From positions 31,675 through 95,674 of the forward strand of contig NZ_LKTM01000046.1 of NCBI RefSeq assembly GCF_001417955.2: a DNA stretch of 64,000 nt, written 5' to 3'. A program made the translations under genes and the position numbers. Under the pieces are notes generated by a model. It was given only the letters and a program-made list of their open reading frames with translations, searched no databases and was not told where the DNA came from. This DNA is from Mycobacterium gordonae (GTDB lineage Bacteria; Actinomycetota; Actinomycetes; Mycobacteriales; Mycobacteriaceae). Below are positions 9,106-20,856 of this stretch, in pieces (within the stretch, counting starts at the first letter, position 1; every line of letters starts with the position of its first letter).

Positions 9106-10278
9106 ATGTCGTCTGACGCCGGTGCCCGCAAGTTTGCGGGCATACGCCTCGCCCGGGGCGAGAAGCCGGCGCGCGGCAAATACTGGTGGCTGCGGTGGGT
9201 GGTGCTGTCCGTCGTCGCGATCGTGCTCGGCGTCGAGGTGATTCTGGTGCGCGACCAGCTGGCCAAGGCGTGGACGAGTCTGTTCGAGGCCAACTGGTGG
9301 TGGCTGGTCGCCGCGATGGCGGCCGCCGCGGCGTCGATGCACAGCTTCGCCCAGATTCAGCGCACGTTGCTGCGGTCCGCCGGCGTGCACGTCAAGCAAC
9401 TTCGCTCGGAAGCGGCCTTCTACGCGGCCAATTCGCTGAGCACCACGCTGCCCGGCGGTCCGGTGATCTCGGCGACGTTCCTGCTGCGCCAGCAGCGCAT
9501 CTGGGGCGCTTCGACGGTGGTCGCGTCCTGGCAGCTGGTGATGTCGGGCGCCTTGCAGGCGGTCGGTCTGGCCGTGCTCGGGCTGGGCGGCGCATTCTTC
9601 CTGGGCGCGCGGAACAACCCGTTCTCGCTGCTGTTCACCCTCGGCGGCTTCATCGCGCTGTTGTTGCTGGCGCAGGCGGTGGCGTCCCGCCCGGAGCTGA
9701 TCGAGGGTATCGGCAGCAAGGTTCTGTCCTGGGTCAACTCCATCCGCGGCAAACCGGCAGACACCGGCCTGGACAAATGGCGCGAAATCCTGATGCAGCT
9801 GGAGTCGGTGAGCCTGAGCCGGCGCGACCTGGGCGTGGCGTTCAGCTGGTCGCTGTTCAACTGGGTCGCCGACGTCGCGTGCCTGGGGTTCGCGGCCTAC
9901 GCCGCCGGTGACCACGCCTCGGTCGCCGGCCTGACGGTCGCTTATGCGGCGGCCCGCGCCGTCGGGACGATCCCGCTGATGCCGGGTGGCCTGCTGGTGG
10001 TGGAAGCGGTGCTGGTCCCCGGGCTGGTGTCCAGCGGCATGGGGTTGCCGAACGCGATCTCGGCGATGCTGATCTACCGCCTGATCAGCTGGCTGTTCAT
10101 CGCCGCGATCGGCTGGGTGGTTTTCTTCTTCATGTTCCGCACCGAGAAACTCGTCGCGGACGGCGACGACGACCCGCCCACCGATCCCGAACTACGCGTG
10201 CCGGACCTGCACGCCATGGCCGACCCGGCCGACTCGGCGCTGCAGGGACCGTTGCCGCCGCTGGACCCGGCTGGCTAG
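9106..10278 (+). CDS. YbhN/UPF0104-type integral membrane protein (Rv0204c homologue)
   Basis: 390-residue protein with about eight membrane segments, related to the flippase domain of lysylphosphatidylglycerol synthases (YbhN/UPF0104). Typical features are SLSTTLPGGPVISATF near residue 110 and RAVGTIPLMPGGLLVVEA in the C-terminal half. The C-terminal 45 residues are soluble and acidic. The ATG at 9106 begins MSSDAGARKF; longer reading toward 8971 would overlap the divergent permease gene. Its stop is directly adjacent to the convergent Rv0203-type gene. A lipid or polyprenyl transport role is inferred only. Confidence 0.87.
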   Translation: MSSDAGARKFAGIRLARGEKPARGKYWWLRWVVLSVVAIVLGVEVILVRDQLAKAWTSLFEANWWWLVAAMAAAAASMHSFAQIQRTLLRSAGVHVKQLRSEAAFYAANSLSTTLPGGPVISATFLLRQQRIWGASTVVASWQLVMSGALQAVGLAVLGLGGAFFLGARNNPFSLLFTLGGFIALLLLAQAVASRPELIEGIGSKVLSWVNSIRGKPADTGLDKWREILMQLESVSLSRRDLGVAFSWSLFNWVADVACLGFAAYAAGDHASVAGLTVAYAAARAVGTIPLMPGGLLVVEAVLVPGLVSSGMGLPNAISAMLIYRLISWLFIAAIGWVVFFFMFRTEKLVADGDDDPPTDPELRVPDLHAMADPADSALQGPLPPLDPAG

Positions 10279-10827
10279 CTAGCCGCCCGGTTTTGGCGCG
10301 GGCTTCGGCGCGCTGGTCGGCGCCGCGACGGCGGGCACGCCCGGCACCGGCGCCGTGCCGGCGGCGGGCGCGGGGCCCGGCAGCGGCGCAGCGGGAGCAC
10401 CGCCGGCCGGCAGACCCGGCAGTCCGCCCCCGCCCTGGGCCGCCTGCACCATGCTGAGCGCCTGCGGCAGCGAAATCGGCAGCTTGCACTGGGTGCCCAG
10501 CTTGTTCAGCGGGTTGGCCAGCCCCTGCATGTCCAGAGCCACCTTGGGATTTGCCTCGAAGTAGGTCTTGATCGTCCCGAGCGACTGCGGGCCGGCCTGG
10601 TCCTGCAGGGCGCTGGTCATCACCTGGTTGGTCTCGGGGTGCGAGTCCAGGTAGTCGCCCGTCGACTTGGCCACCGAGCCGATGGTGCGGGCCACCTCGC
10701 TGGCCGCGCACGGGTCCGTCGAACCGGTCGCCGCGGGCGCCGAAAGAACGGCGCTGCCGGCGCAGGACAACCCGGTCGCGGCCACGACGGCGAACAGTCC
10801 CCGGCGCAGGAAGGGCGTACTTGGCAT
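10279..10827 (-). CDS. Secreted heme-binding protein, Rv0203 homologue with long Pro/Ala tail
   Basis: 182-residue exported protein. A signal peptide (MPSTPFLRRGLFAVVAATG, cleavage near the first 25-30 residues) leads to a small helical domain with two Cys (DPCAAS and TQCKLP) resembling Rv0203, a heme carrier that passes heme to MmpL11 and MmpL3 in M. tuberculosis. From about residue 130 it continues into a low-complexity Gly/Pro/Ala tail; I recall the M. tuberculosis protein being about 136 residues, so the tail is an extension. The ATG at 10827 is chosen because it starts the signal peptide. It is divergent from mmpL11, its likely partner. Confidence 0.85.
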   Translation of the reverse strand: MPSTPFLRRGLFAVVAATGLSCAGSAVLSAPAATGSTDPCAASEVARTIGSVAKSTGDYLDSHPETNQVMTSALQDQAGPQSLGTIKTYFEANPKVALDMQGLANPLNKLGTQCKLPISLPQALSMVQAAQGGGGLPGLPAGGAPAAPLPGPAPAAGTAPVPGVPAVAAPTSAPKPAPKPGG

Positions 10828-11018
10828 CAATGACTCCTCACGATTCGCCGCCCGAAGTCCCCCCACCGGCGGCCACCGACATCCTGCCATCCCGCCCGGT
10901 GGGGCCGCCAACTCAAGCGGACGGCCCACCTCGATCACGACTTAACAACGATCCCGCCAAACCGGTGTCGTCGCAGCTCAGCAACCGATAAGCAGAGCTA
11001 GGACTCCGGGCACTCGGG

Positions 11019-11024
11019 TAGGCT
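11019..11024 (+). promoter_or_regulatory. Candidate -10 element for mmpL11
   Basis: TAGGCT fits the mycobacterial TANNNT -10 consensus and lies 52 bases before the mmpL11 start, in the divergent gap shared with the Rv0203-type gene. No TTGACA-like -35 is present at 17 bases, so the call is weak. Confidence 0.25.
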
Positions 11025-11076
11025 CGCGGGCACGTGCTGCGCAAGAAACACGGGGAGATAGAAAATCCAGCAGTTC

Positions 11077-14010
11077 ATGATGCGGCTGAGCCGCAACCTG
11101 CGCAGATTCCGCTGGTTCGTCTTTGCAGGCTGGTTGCTCGCGCTGGTGCCGGCGGTTTATCTGGCTATGACGCAGTCGGGCAACCTCACCGGCGGCGGGT
11201 TCGAGGTTGCCGGCTCCCAGTCGCTGGCTGTGCACGACCAACTCGTCGAGCAATATCCCGAGCTGGGAGCGTCACCACTGGCGCTGGTGGCCGCCCCTCG
11301 CGCCGACGCGACCTACCAGGACATCAACGACGCGGTCGCGGAGCTCAAACGGATCGCCGGCGAGCTTCCGGGCGTCACCGAGGCACCCAACCCCACGCAG
11401 CGGCCGCCCCAACCCGACCGGCCGTACGTGGTGACCCTGCGCCTGGACGCTCGCAACCCCGGCACCAGCGACGTCGCCAAGAAACTGCGGGAACGGGTCG
11501 GCGTCAACGGCGACCAGTCCGGGCAGACCGCCAACGGCCGCGTCCGGCTCTATGTCATCGGCCAGGGTGCGCTGAGCGCCGCCGCCGCCGCGAACACCAA
11601 GCACGACATCGCCAAGGCCGAGGAATGGAACCTGCCGATCATCCTGGTCGTGCTGCTGGCGGTGTTCGGCTCGCTGGCCGCCGCGGCGATCCCGCTGGCG
11701 CTGGGCGTCTGCACGGTCGTGGTGACCATGGGACTGGTCTACGCGCTGTCCATGCACACGCCCATGTCGGTGTTCGTGACCTCGACGGTGTCGATGTTCG
11801 GCATCGCGCTGGCCGTCGACTATTCGCTGTTCATCCTGATGCGCTTCCGGGAGGAACTGCGCACCGGCCGTCAGCCGCAAGAGGCCGTGGATGCCGCGAT
11901 GGGCACCTCGGGTCTGGCGGTCGTGCTGTCCGGGATGACCGTCATCGCCTCTCTGAGCGGCATCTACGTGATCAACACCCCGGCGCTGAGATCGATGGCC
12001 ACCGGCGCCATCCTCGCCGTCGCGGTCGCGATGCTGACGTCGGCGACGCTGACGCCGGCGTTGCTGGCGACGTTCTCCCGGGCGGCGGCCAAGAGGTCGC
12101 CGCTGCTGCACTGGTCGCGCCGGCCGGAGAGCACGGTGTCCCGGTTCTGGACCCGGTGGGTCACCTGGGTGATGCGCCGCCCCTGGATCTCCGCGGTGGC
12201 GGCCTCGGCGGTACTGCTGCTGATGGCCGCACCGGCGCTGTCGATGGTGCTGGGCAACAGTCTGTTGCGGCAGTTCGACTCCTCCCACGAAATCCGGGCG
12301 GGGGTGGCCTCGGCGTCGCAGGCACTGGGCCCGGGCGCGCTCGGCCCCGTTCAGGTGCTGGTGAACTTCCCCGACTGGCCGCAGGGACAGGACGCGGTCC
12401 CGGTGCGCGCCCAGAAGCTCGCGGCGATCCGCGAGAAGATGACGCAGGCGCCCGACGTCGCCTCGGTGGGGCCGCCGCAATACGCCGCCGACAACAAGAG
12501 CGCCGTGCTCAACGCCGTGTTGTCGGTCGATCCCGAAGACCTGCGCGCCCGGCACACCGTCGACTGGTTGCGCAGCCAGCTGCCCAGGGTCGGCGGCGAC
12601 GCCCAGGTTTCCGTCGGCGGCTCGACCGCGCTGATCAAGGACTTCGACGACCAGGTGTCGCAGACCCAGCCCATCGTGCTGGCGTTCGTCGCCCTGATCG
12701 CCTTCATCATGCTGTTGCTCTCGGTGCACTCGGTGCTGCTGGCGCTCAAGGGTGTGCTGATGACGCTGCTGTCGGTGGCGGCCGCCTACGGCAGCCTGGT
12801 CATGGTCTTCCAGTGGGGCTGGGCCGAATCGCTCGGTTTCCCGCATCTCACCTCGATCGACAGCACCGTGCCGCCGCTGGTCCTCGCGATGACGTTCGGG
12901 TTGTCCATGGATTACGAGATCTTCCTGCTCACCCGGATCCGCGAACGCTTCCTGCAGACCGGCCACACCCGCGACGCGGTCGCCTACGGGGTCAGCACCA
13001 GCGCCCGCACCATCACCAGCGCCGCGCTGATCATGATCGCGGTGTTCTGTGGATTCGCCTTTGCGGGCATGCCGCTGGTGGCCGAGATCGGTGTGGCGTG
13101 TGCCGTCGCGATCGCAGTCGACGCCACGGTGGTGCGGCTGGTCATGGTGCCGGCGCTGATGGCGATGTTCTCCAAGTGGAACTGGTGGCTACCGGGCTGG
13201 CTGGGCCGGATCCTGCCGTCCGTCGACTTCGATCGCCCGCTGCCCGACGTCGATCTCGGCGGTGTCGTCGTCATCCCCGAGGACATCACCGCCGCGATCG
13301 CGCCCAGCGCCGATCTGCGGGTGGTGATCAAGTCCGCGGCCAAGCTCAAACACCTTGCCCCCGATGCCATTTGCGTAGCGGACCCGCTGGCGTTCTCCGG
13401 TTGCGCACGCAAGGACGAGCCGGAATCGGCGGAGGCCGACACGGTGGCGCTGGCCACCGGCCCGGTCGGCAGGGTCAGTCTCGCGTACCGCAGCGGCATC
13501 GCCCGTGCCATGTCGTTGGCCGACCGCCCGATCCATCCGGTGACCCTGTGGCGCGGCCGCCTCTCCGTCGCACTGGACGCGCTGGAAAGCAAGGGGACCA
13601 GGAACGGTTTCCGGCGCAGCAGCCCGGTGGAGACCACCAACGTGCAGCTGCCGACCGGCGACCGTTTGCTGATCCCGACCGGGGCCGAAACGCTGCGGTT
13701 CAAGGGCTACCTGATCATGAGCCGTAACAGCAGCCGCGATTACGCCGATTTTGCTGACATGGTCGACGCAATGGATCCGGAGACCGTCGCGGTGGTGCTG
13801 GCCGGGATGGATAGGTATTACTGTTGTCAGCCTCTCGGCTCGTCTTCGCGATCGCAGTGGATGGCCACCGAGTTGGTTCGCCGGCTCGCGGATCCGGACC
13901 CGTCCGACCTCGACGACGATTGGCCCGAGCCCGATGCGAGGGCAGACTGGGAGGAGGTCAGGCAGCGCTGCCTGTCCGTGGCCGTGGCAATGCTGGAGGA
14001 GGCGAGGTGA
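11077..14010 (+). CDS. mmpL11: RND lipid/heme transporter MmpL11
   Basis: 977-residue MmpL-family transporter, implicated in M. tuberculosis in export of monomeromycolyl diacylglycerol and mycolate wax esters and in heme uptake. The RND layout is complete, with proton-relay Asp residues at D248 (AVDYSLF) and D612 (SMDYEIF). The second helix bundle is followed by a roughly 270-residue soluble C-terminal domain. MMRLSRNLRR is the start remembered for H37Rv; ATG at 11080 is equivalent. The stop overlaps the next gene as GTGA. Its position beside the heme-binding gene supports the heme link. Confidence 0.96.
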   Translation: MMRLSRNLRRFRWFVFAGWLLALVPAVYLAMTQSGNLTGGGFEVAGSQSLAVHDQLVEQYPELGASPLALVAAPRADATYQDINDAVAELKRIAGELPGVTEAPNPTQRPPQPDRPYVVTLRLDARNPGTSDVAKKLRERVGVNGDQSGQTANGRVRLYVIGQGALSAAAAANTKHDIAKAEEWNLPIILVVLLAVFGSLAAAAIPLALGVCTVVVTMGLVYALSMHTPMSVFVTSTVSMFGIALAVDYSLFILMRFREELRTGRQPQEAVDAAMGTSGLAVVLSGMTVIASLSGIYVINTPALRSMATGAILAVAVAMLTSATLTPALLATFSRAAAKRSPLLHWSRRPESTVSRFWTRWVTWVMRRPWISAVAASAVLLLMAAPALSMVLGNSLLRQFDSSHEIRAGVASASQALGPGALGPVQVLVNFPDWPQGQDAVPVRAQKLAAIREKMTQAPDVASVGPPQYAADNKSAVLNAVLSVDPEDLRARHTVDWLRSQLPRVGGDAQVSVGGSTALIKDFDDQVSQTQPIVLAFVALIAFIMLLLSVHSVLLALKGVLMTLLSVAAAYGSLVMVFQWGWAESLGFPHLTSIDSTVPPLVLAMTFGLSMDYEIFLLTRIRERFLQTGHTRDAVAYGVSTSARTITSAALIMIAVFCGFAFAGMPLVAEIGVACAVAIAVDATVVRLVMVPALMAMFSKWNWWLPGWLGRILPSVDFDRPLPDVDLGGVVVIPEDITAAIAPSADLRVVIKSAAKLKHLAPDAICVADPLAFSGCARKDEPESAEADTVALATGPVGRVSLAYRSGIARAMSLADRPIHPVTLWRGRLSVALDALESKGTRNGFRRSSPVETTNVQLPTGDRLLIPTGAETLRFKGYLIMSRNSSRDYADFADMVDAMDPETVAVVLAGMDRYYCCQPLGSSSRSQWMATELVRRLADPDPSDLDDDWPEPDARADWEEVRQRCLSVAVAMLEEAR

Positions 14011-14507
14011 CGTTGGCTGCCGACCAGCGAAATCCTGCGCCTGCTCCCCAAGGTGTGCGGCGACCGGACCCTGATCAGCCGGTGGAGTTCTGGTCCACCG
14101 CCGCGATCCACGCCGCCCTGCAGGGCGGGGACATCGCCACCTGGAAGCGCATCGCCGGCGCCCTCAAGCGCGACCCTTACGGCCGGACCGCCCGCCAGGT
14201 GGAAGAGATCCTGCGGGGGTCGCGGCCCGTCGGCATCGCCAAGGCGCTGTGGGAGGTACTCGAGCGCGCTCGCACCCACCTGGAGGCCAATGAGCGCGCC
14301 GAGGTGGCCCGGCACGTCAAGCTGCTGATGGAGCGGTCCGGCCTGGTACAGCAGGAGTTCGCCTCCCGAATCGGGGTAGCTCCGGAGGATCTCGCGACCT
14401 ACCTCGATGGCAGCGTCAGCCCGTCGGCGTCGCTGATGATCCGGATGCGCAGGCTGTCCGACCGGTTCGTCCGGGTGAAGAACGAGCGCTCGGCCAACTC
14501 CAACTAG
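14007..14507 (+). CDS. Small XRE-like helix-turn-helix protein (Rv0201c homologue)
   Basis: 166-residue protein. The C-terminal third (GLVQQEFASRIGVAPEDL, then SPSASLMIRMRRL) reads as an XRE-type helix-turn-helix. The middle part (WSTAAIHAALQGGDIATWKRI) is helical. The GTG at 14007 overlaps the mmpL11 stop as GTGA, so the two are translationally coupled; the open frame upstream lies inside mmpL11 and is ignored. A regulator or antitoxin-like role is possible, but no partner toxin is adjacent. Confidence 0.82.
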   Translation: MTLAADQRNPAPAPQGVRRPDPDQPVEFWSTAAIHAALQGGDIATWKRIAGALKRDPYGRTARQVEEILRGSRPVGIAKALWEVLERARTHLEANERAEVARHVKLLMERSGLVQQEFASRIGVAPEDLATYLDGSVSPSASLMIRMRRLSDRFVRVKNERSANSN

Positions 14508-14521
14508 CGCTCCACCGGCGC

Positions 14522-15211
14522 TCAGCGGGAATTGATCGGGACGATGTCCTGCACCAGCCAGTCGTTGCCGCGTTTGGTCAAGGTGACCCGGACCGCCGGG
14601 GCGGCCTGACTGGCGGGCTGGCCGGGCGCGTTCTGGGTGACCCGCATGATCACCGCGACGCTGGCCGCCGAGGGCCCGATGGCCTCGACACCGGCCGCCA
14701 GCGTGGACGCCTGCGCGGTGATTTTGCGCTGCAGCAGGTCCGCGCTGGTCTTGGTGTACTCCTCTTTGAATTTGCCCGCCTTGTCCGGCACCATCATCGA
14801 CGCGGCGCGCTCAATGGACGCCCCGGGCGCCGTCGGGGAGAACGACGCGACCGCCTCGGCCACGCCCGTGGCGACCTGAACCACCACGACCGAGTCCCGC
14901 TTGAAGTCTTCGTCCTTGGTCGTCCAGTGCGTGTATCCGGTCAGCACGGCCGCGCACAGGGCGACCGCGGCCAGGAACGCAACCGCCAACCGCAGCACCG
15001 GCGCGTCGTCGTCGGTACCCACGGTGACCCTGTCGCGGCGCAGCAGCCAGAAGTTGATCGCGACGCCTTCGACGATCAGCAGCGCGAGCGCGGCGGCCAC
15101 CGCCACCCACCACCGCGGCCAGGCCAGCACCGCGCCGATCCCGAACAGCGCGACCAGCGCCGCCACCGGTGCCAGCACGTCGAACGCCGCGAGCCGCCAT
15201 GCGTTTCTCAT
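14522..15211 (-). CDS. Mce-associated-type membrane protein (Rv0200 homologue)
   Basis: 229-residue protein with three predicted membrane segments in the first 95 residues, then a roughly 130-residue domain with the repeated pattern of Mce-associated proteins: a helical segment (DEDFKRDSVVVVQVATGV), VMRVTQN-like strand pairs and a terminal WLVQDIVPI strand. Such proteins assemble with or stabilise Mce lipid importers. It starts with an ATGA overlap to the Rv0199 homologue. The distance from mce1 (over 20 kb) means its partner is unclear. Confidence 0.85.
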   Translation of the reverse strand: MRNAWRLAAFDVLAPVAALVALFGIGAVLAWPRWWVAVAAALALLIVEGVAINFWLLRRDRVTVGTDDDAPVLRLAVAFLAAVALCAAVLTGYTHWTTKDEDFKRDSVVVVQVATGVAEAVASFSPTAPGASIERAASMMVPDKAGKFKEEYTKTSADLLQRKITAQASTLAAGVEAIGPSAASVAVIMRVTQNAPGQPASQAAPAVRVTLTKRGNDWLVQDIVPINSR

Positions 15212-15837
15212 CGGATCGACTCCAGCTTGGAGATCATCATCTTGTTGTCGACGTTCGATACGTCCAGGCGCAGATTCCAGTGCACCACCTGCGGTTTGGC
15301 ACCGGCGTTCTCGCTGACCGAGGTGGCCACCAGCATGACCGAGTCGGTCCGGGTGGCGAATGCCGGCAGCTTCGTCGTCACCACCGGCCGCGGGGAGCCT
15401 GGCACGGTGTCCAGGTCGCGGTGCACGCTGTCGATCGCCACCGCCTCGATCTGGCCGGCGCTGCGGGCCTGCAGCTTCTCCACGACCTTCCGGTAGTCCA
15501 TGATCGCGGCCTCGAAGTCGGTGTTGAGCTGTCCGACCGTGCCGTCGTGCAGTCGCTGCAGGCTGGCGTCGATGTTGCCGACGTTCATGTTGATCAGGAT
15601 TTCCGTCCAGTCGGCCGCGGCCGCCATCACCCGGGACAGGTAGACCCGCTCGGCGGAGTCGTCGCGATGACCGAACCAGATCAGCCCGCCCAGCACCAGC
15701 GCCGCGACCGAGATCAGGCCGAGCACCGTCGAAGCGATGCCGTAGGTGGAGAACACCCGCGAATCAGCTTCGTCGTCTTCTTCGGTGTCTTCGGTGTCTT
15801 CGGTGTCGTCGATGTCTTCGGCGTCCTGGTCAGGCAT
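15208..15837 (-). CDS. Mce-associated-type membrane protein (Rv0199 homologue) with acidic repeat N-terminus
   Basis: 209-residue protein. An acidic N-terminus (MPDQDAEDIDDTEDTEDTEE) encoded by tandem 9-mers precedes one membrane helix (near residues 35-55, STVLGLISVAALVLGGL). The periplasmic domain has the Mce-associated pattern and ends in a MMISKLESIR strand. ATG at 15837 is chosen; the much longer antisense frame across zmp1 is a shadow. It is divergent from zmp1 by 42 bases and coupled to the Rv0200 homologue by ATGA. The product pair probably forms one membrane complex. Confidence 0.86.
   Translation of the reverse strand: MPDQDAEDIDDTEDTEDTEEDDEADSRVFSTYGIASTVLGLISVAALVLGGLIWFGHRDDSAERVYLSRVMAAAADWTEILINMNVGNIDASLQRLHDGTVGQLNTDFEAAIMDYRKVVEKLQARSAGQIEAVAIDSVHRDLDTVPGSPRPVVTTKLPAFATRTDSVMLVATSVSENAGAKPQVVHWNLRLDVSNVDNKMMISKLESIR
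15781..15825. repeat. Five tandem 9-mers encoding Asp-Thr-Glu repeats in the Rv0199 homologue
   Basis: Three exact TTCGGTGTC units are followed by two diverged ones (GTCGATGTC, TTCGGCGTC). On the coding strand they give the acidic DTE run near the N-terminus. The multiple-of-three unit allows length change by slippage without frameshift. Confidence 0.85.
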
Positions 15838-15879
15838 GGTGCGATCGTTGCACCCGAAAAGAGATGGAAGGATGGCGGG

Positions 15880-17862
15880 GTGACAGTAGAGGCCATCCGC
15901 TCGGGCATCGACCTGAGCTACGTCGACCCAGCAGCACGCCCCCAGGACGACCTTTTCGGGCACGTCAACGGCCGCTGGCTGACCGAGTACGACATCCCCG
16001 CCGACCGCGCGACCGACGGCGCCTTCCGGACTTTGTTCGACCGGGCCGAGGAGCAGGTGCGCGACCTGATCATGCAGGCCGCTCAGAGCCAGGCCGCGTC
16101 GGGCACCGACGAGCAGCGCATCGGCGACCTCTACGCCAGCTTCCTGGACGAGGACGCGGTCGAGCGCCGCGGACTGCAACCGCTGCTCGACGAACTGACC
16201 GTGATCGACGGCGCCGCCGACCGTAGCGCGCTGGCGGCCGTCGTCGGCGCGCTGCAACGCACCGGGGTGGGCGGCGGTGTCGGACTGTACGTCGACACCG
16301 ATTCCAAGGACTCCAGCCGTTACCTGGTGCACTTCTCGCAGTCGGGCATCGGCCTGCCCGACGAGTCCTATTTCCGCGACGAGCAGCACGCCGCCGTGCT
16401 CGCCGCCTACCCGGGGCACATCGCCACCATGTTCGGCCTCGTCTTCGGGGGCACCGCGGACGACCATGCCGACACCGCCGGCCGGATCGTGGCGCTGGAG
16501 AGCAAACTGGCCGCCGCCCACTGGGACGTGGTCAAGCGCCGTGACGCCGAGCTCACCTACAATTTGCGCACCTTCGCCGAGCTGGAGAACACCTCGGGCT
16601 TCGACTGGTCCGGCTGGGTCTCCGGGCTGGGCATCACCCCCGAGGCCGTCGCGGAACTGGTTGTCCGCCAACCGGACTACCTCACCGCCTTCGCCGACCT
16701 GTGGGGCAGCGAAGACCTCGAAGACTGGAAGAGCTGGGCGCGCTGGCGGTTGATCCGCGCCCGTTCGCCGTGGCTGACGAGTGCGATGGTCGAGGCGGAC
16801 TTCGACTTCTACGGCCGGCGGCTGACCGGCACCGAGCAGATCCGGGACCGCTGGAAGCGGGCGGTCGCGCTGGTGGAGACCCTGATGGGCGATGCCGTCG
16901 GAAAGCTCTACGTGGAGCGGCATTTCCCGCCGGGGGCCAAGGACCGCATCGACACGCTGGTGGCCAACCTGCAGGAGGCGTACCGGATCAGCATCAGCGA
17001 CCTGGACTGGATGACACCGGAGACCCGGCAGCGCGCGCTGACCAAGCTCGACAAGTTCACCGCCAAGGTCGGCTATCCGGTCACCTGGCGGGACTACTCC
17101 GCGCTGGTGATCGATCGCGAGGACCTGTACGGCAACTTCCAGCGCGGCTACGCCGTCAACCACGACCGTGAACTGGCCAAGCTCGGCGGGCCCGTCGACC
17201 GCGACGAGTGGTTCATGACACCGCAGACCGTCAACGCCTACTACAACCCGGGGATGAACGAAATCGTCTTTCCCGCAGCCATTCTGCAGCCACCGTTCTT
17301 CGACGCCGAGGCCGACGACGCGGCGAATTACGGCGGCATCGGGGCGGTCATCGGCCACGAGATCGGGCACGGCTTCGACGACCAGGGCGCCAAGTACGAC
17401 GGTGACGGCAACCTGGTGGACTGGTGGACCGACGACGACCGCACCGAGTTCGGCGCCCGCACAAAAGCTTTGATCGAGCAGTACGAGGCGTACACGCCCC
17501 GCGGGCTGGACAACGGTCACCACGTGAACGGCGCCTTCACCGTCGGTGAGAACATCGGCGACCTGGGCGGCCTGTCGATCGCCCTGCTGGCCTACCAGCT
17601 GTCGCTGAACGGGCAACCCGCGCCGGTGATCGACGGACTTACCGGCGTGCAGCGGGTGTTCTTCGGCTGGGCCCAGGTGTGGCGGACGAAGTCCCGTGAC
17701 GCCGAAGCGATCCGGCGTCTCGCGGTGGACCCGCACTCGCCCCCGGAGTTCCGCTGCAACGGGGTAATCCGCAACGTGGACGCGTTCTACGAGGCTTTCG
17801 ACGTCTCGGAGTCCGACGAGCTGTTCCTGGAGCCGCCGCGGCGCGTCCGCATCTGGAACTAG
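15880..17862 (+). CDS. zmp1: Zinc metalloprotease Zmp1 (M13, neprilysin-like)
   Basis: 660-residue M13 metallopeptidase. The zinc motif HEIGH sits at 493-497 with the third ligand expected in GENIGDLGG, and the NAYYNP substrate-binding signature lies about 85 residues upstream. In M. tuberculosis Zmp1 is linked to inflammasome suppression and phagosome survival. GTG at 15880 (MTVEAIRSGIDL) is preferred since the upstream frame overlaps the divergent gene; length matches the roughly 663 residues I recall. There is no signal peptide, as in the known protein. Its stop is followed by an inverted-repeat region shared with the convergent oxidoreductase. Confidence 0.96.
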   Translation: MTVEAIRSGIDLSYVDPAARPQDDLFGHVNGRWLTEYDIPADRATDGAFRTLFDRAEEQVRDLIMQAAQSQAASGTDEQRIGDLYASFLDEDAVERRGLQPLLDELTVIDGAADRSALAAVVGALQRTGVGGGVGLYVDTDSKDSSRYLVHFSQSGIGLPDESYFRDEQHAAVLAAYPGHIATMFGLVFGGTADDHADTAGRIVALESKLAAAHWDVVKRRDAELTYNLRTFAELENTSGFDWSGWVSGLGITPEAVAELVVRQPDYLTAFADLWGSEDLEDWKSWARWRLIRARSPWLTSAMVEADFDFYGRRLTGTEQIRDRWKRAVALVETLMGDAVGKLYVERHFPPGAKDRIDTLVANLQEAYRISISDLDWMTPETRQRALTKLDKFTAKVGYPVTWRDYSALVIDREDLYGNFQRGYAVNHDRELAKLGGPVDRDEWFMTPQTVNAYYNPGMNEIVFPAAILQPPFFDAEADDAANYGGIGAVIGHEIGHGFDDQGAKYDGDGNLVDWWTDDDRTEFGARTKALIEQYEAYTPRGLDNGHHVNGAFTVGENIGDLGGLSIALLAYQLSLNGQPAPVIDGLTGVQRVFFGWAQVWRTKSRDAEAIRRLAVDPHSPPEFRCNGVIRNVDAFYEAFDVSESDELFLEPPRRVRIWN

Positions 17863-17864
17863 CG

Positions 17865-17904
17865 TTTCCGGCGCGGGCAGGGCGCACCTTTCCGGCGCGA
17901 GCAG
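17865..17904. repeat. Two direct copies of a 16-mer downstream of zmp1
   Basis: TTTCCGGCGCGGGCAG (17865-17880) and TTTCCGGCGCGAGCAG (17889-17904) differ at one base and are 24 bases apart. They lead into the inverted repeat at 17902-17951. Confidence 0.8.
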
Positions 17905-17928
17905 ACGCGAAATCGCACGAAACCGCGG

Positions 17929-17951
<23 letters not shown>
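17902..17951. repeat. Inverted repeat at the zmp1 / Rv0197 convergent junction
   Basis: Arms at 17902-17919 and 17934-17951 pair over 18 positions with one G-U wobble and one mismatch around a 14-base loop. The right arm contains the 15-mer CGACTTTGCGTCTG (complement shared with the 20793 repeat) and encodes the last residues and stop of the Rv0197 homologue. It may act as a bidirectional terminator for the two convergent genes; there is no T-run. Confidence 0.7.
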
Positions 17952-20757
<2,806 letters not shown>

Positions 20758-20758
<1 letters not shown>

Positions 20759-20777
20759 ATGTATGATGCTATACATA
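20758..20777. promoter_or_regulatory. Palindromic candidate operator of the TetR regulator
   Basis: TATGTAT and ATACATA are perfect 7-base inverted arms around a 6-base centre. The site overlaps both possible start codons of the tetR gene, the usual place for an autorepressor site. It is AT-rich against a GC-rich background. Confidence 0.6.
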
Positions 20778-20792
20778 ACTCATCCCCGCGAA

Positions 20793-20842
20793 CAGACGCA
20801 AAGTCGCCCTTTTCAGGATCGAAAAGGGCGACTTTGCGTCTG
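20793..20842. terminator. Perfect 21-bp inverted repeat after the L,D-transpeptidase gene
   Basis: Arms at 20793-20813 and 20822-20842 are exact reverse complements with an 8-base loop; each arm contains CAGACGCAAAGTCGC and an A4/T4 run. For the minus-strand transpeptidase gene ending at 20857, transcription would form a long hairpin whose loop side carries AAAA/TTTT, so it is a plausible terminator between that gene and tetR. The 15-mer is shared with the repeat at 17934-17951. Confidence 0.72.
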
Positions 20843-20856
20843 CTCGGCGTTAGAAG

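Noticed and set aside
11034..13727. 897-codon plus-strand frame overlapping mmpL11
   Set aside because: Arg/Gly/Ala-rich out-of-frame reading of mmpL11; no domain pattern.
15781..15825. Tandem 9-mers as a CRISPR-like array
   Set aside because: Units are too short, have no spacers and lie inside a coding frame.
15169..15879. Upstream extension of zmp1 to 15169
   Set aside because: The region is the Rv0199/Rv0200 genes on the other strand; the GTG at 15880 gives the expected Zmp1 start.
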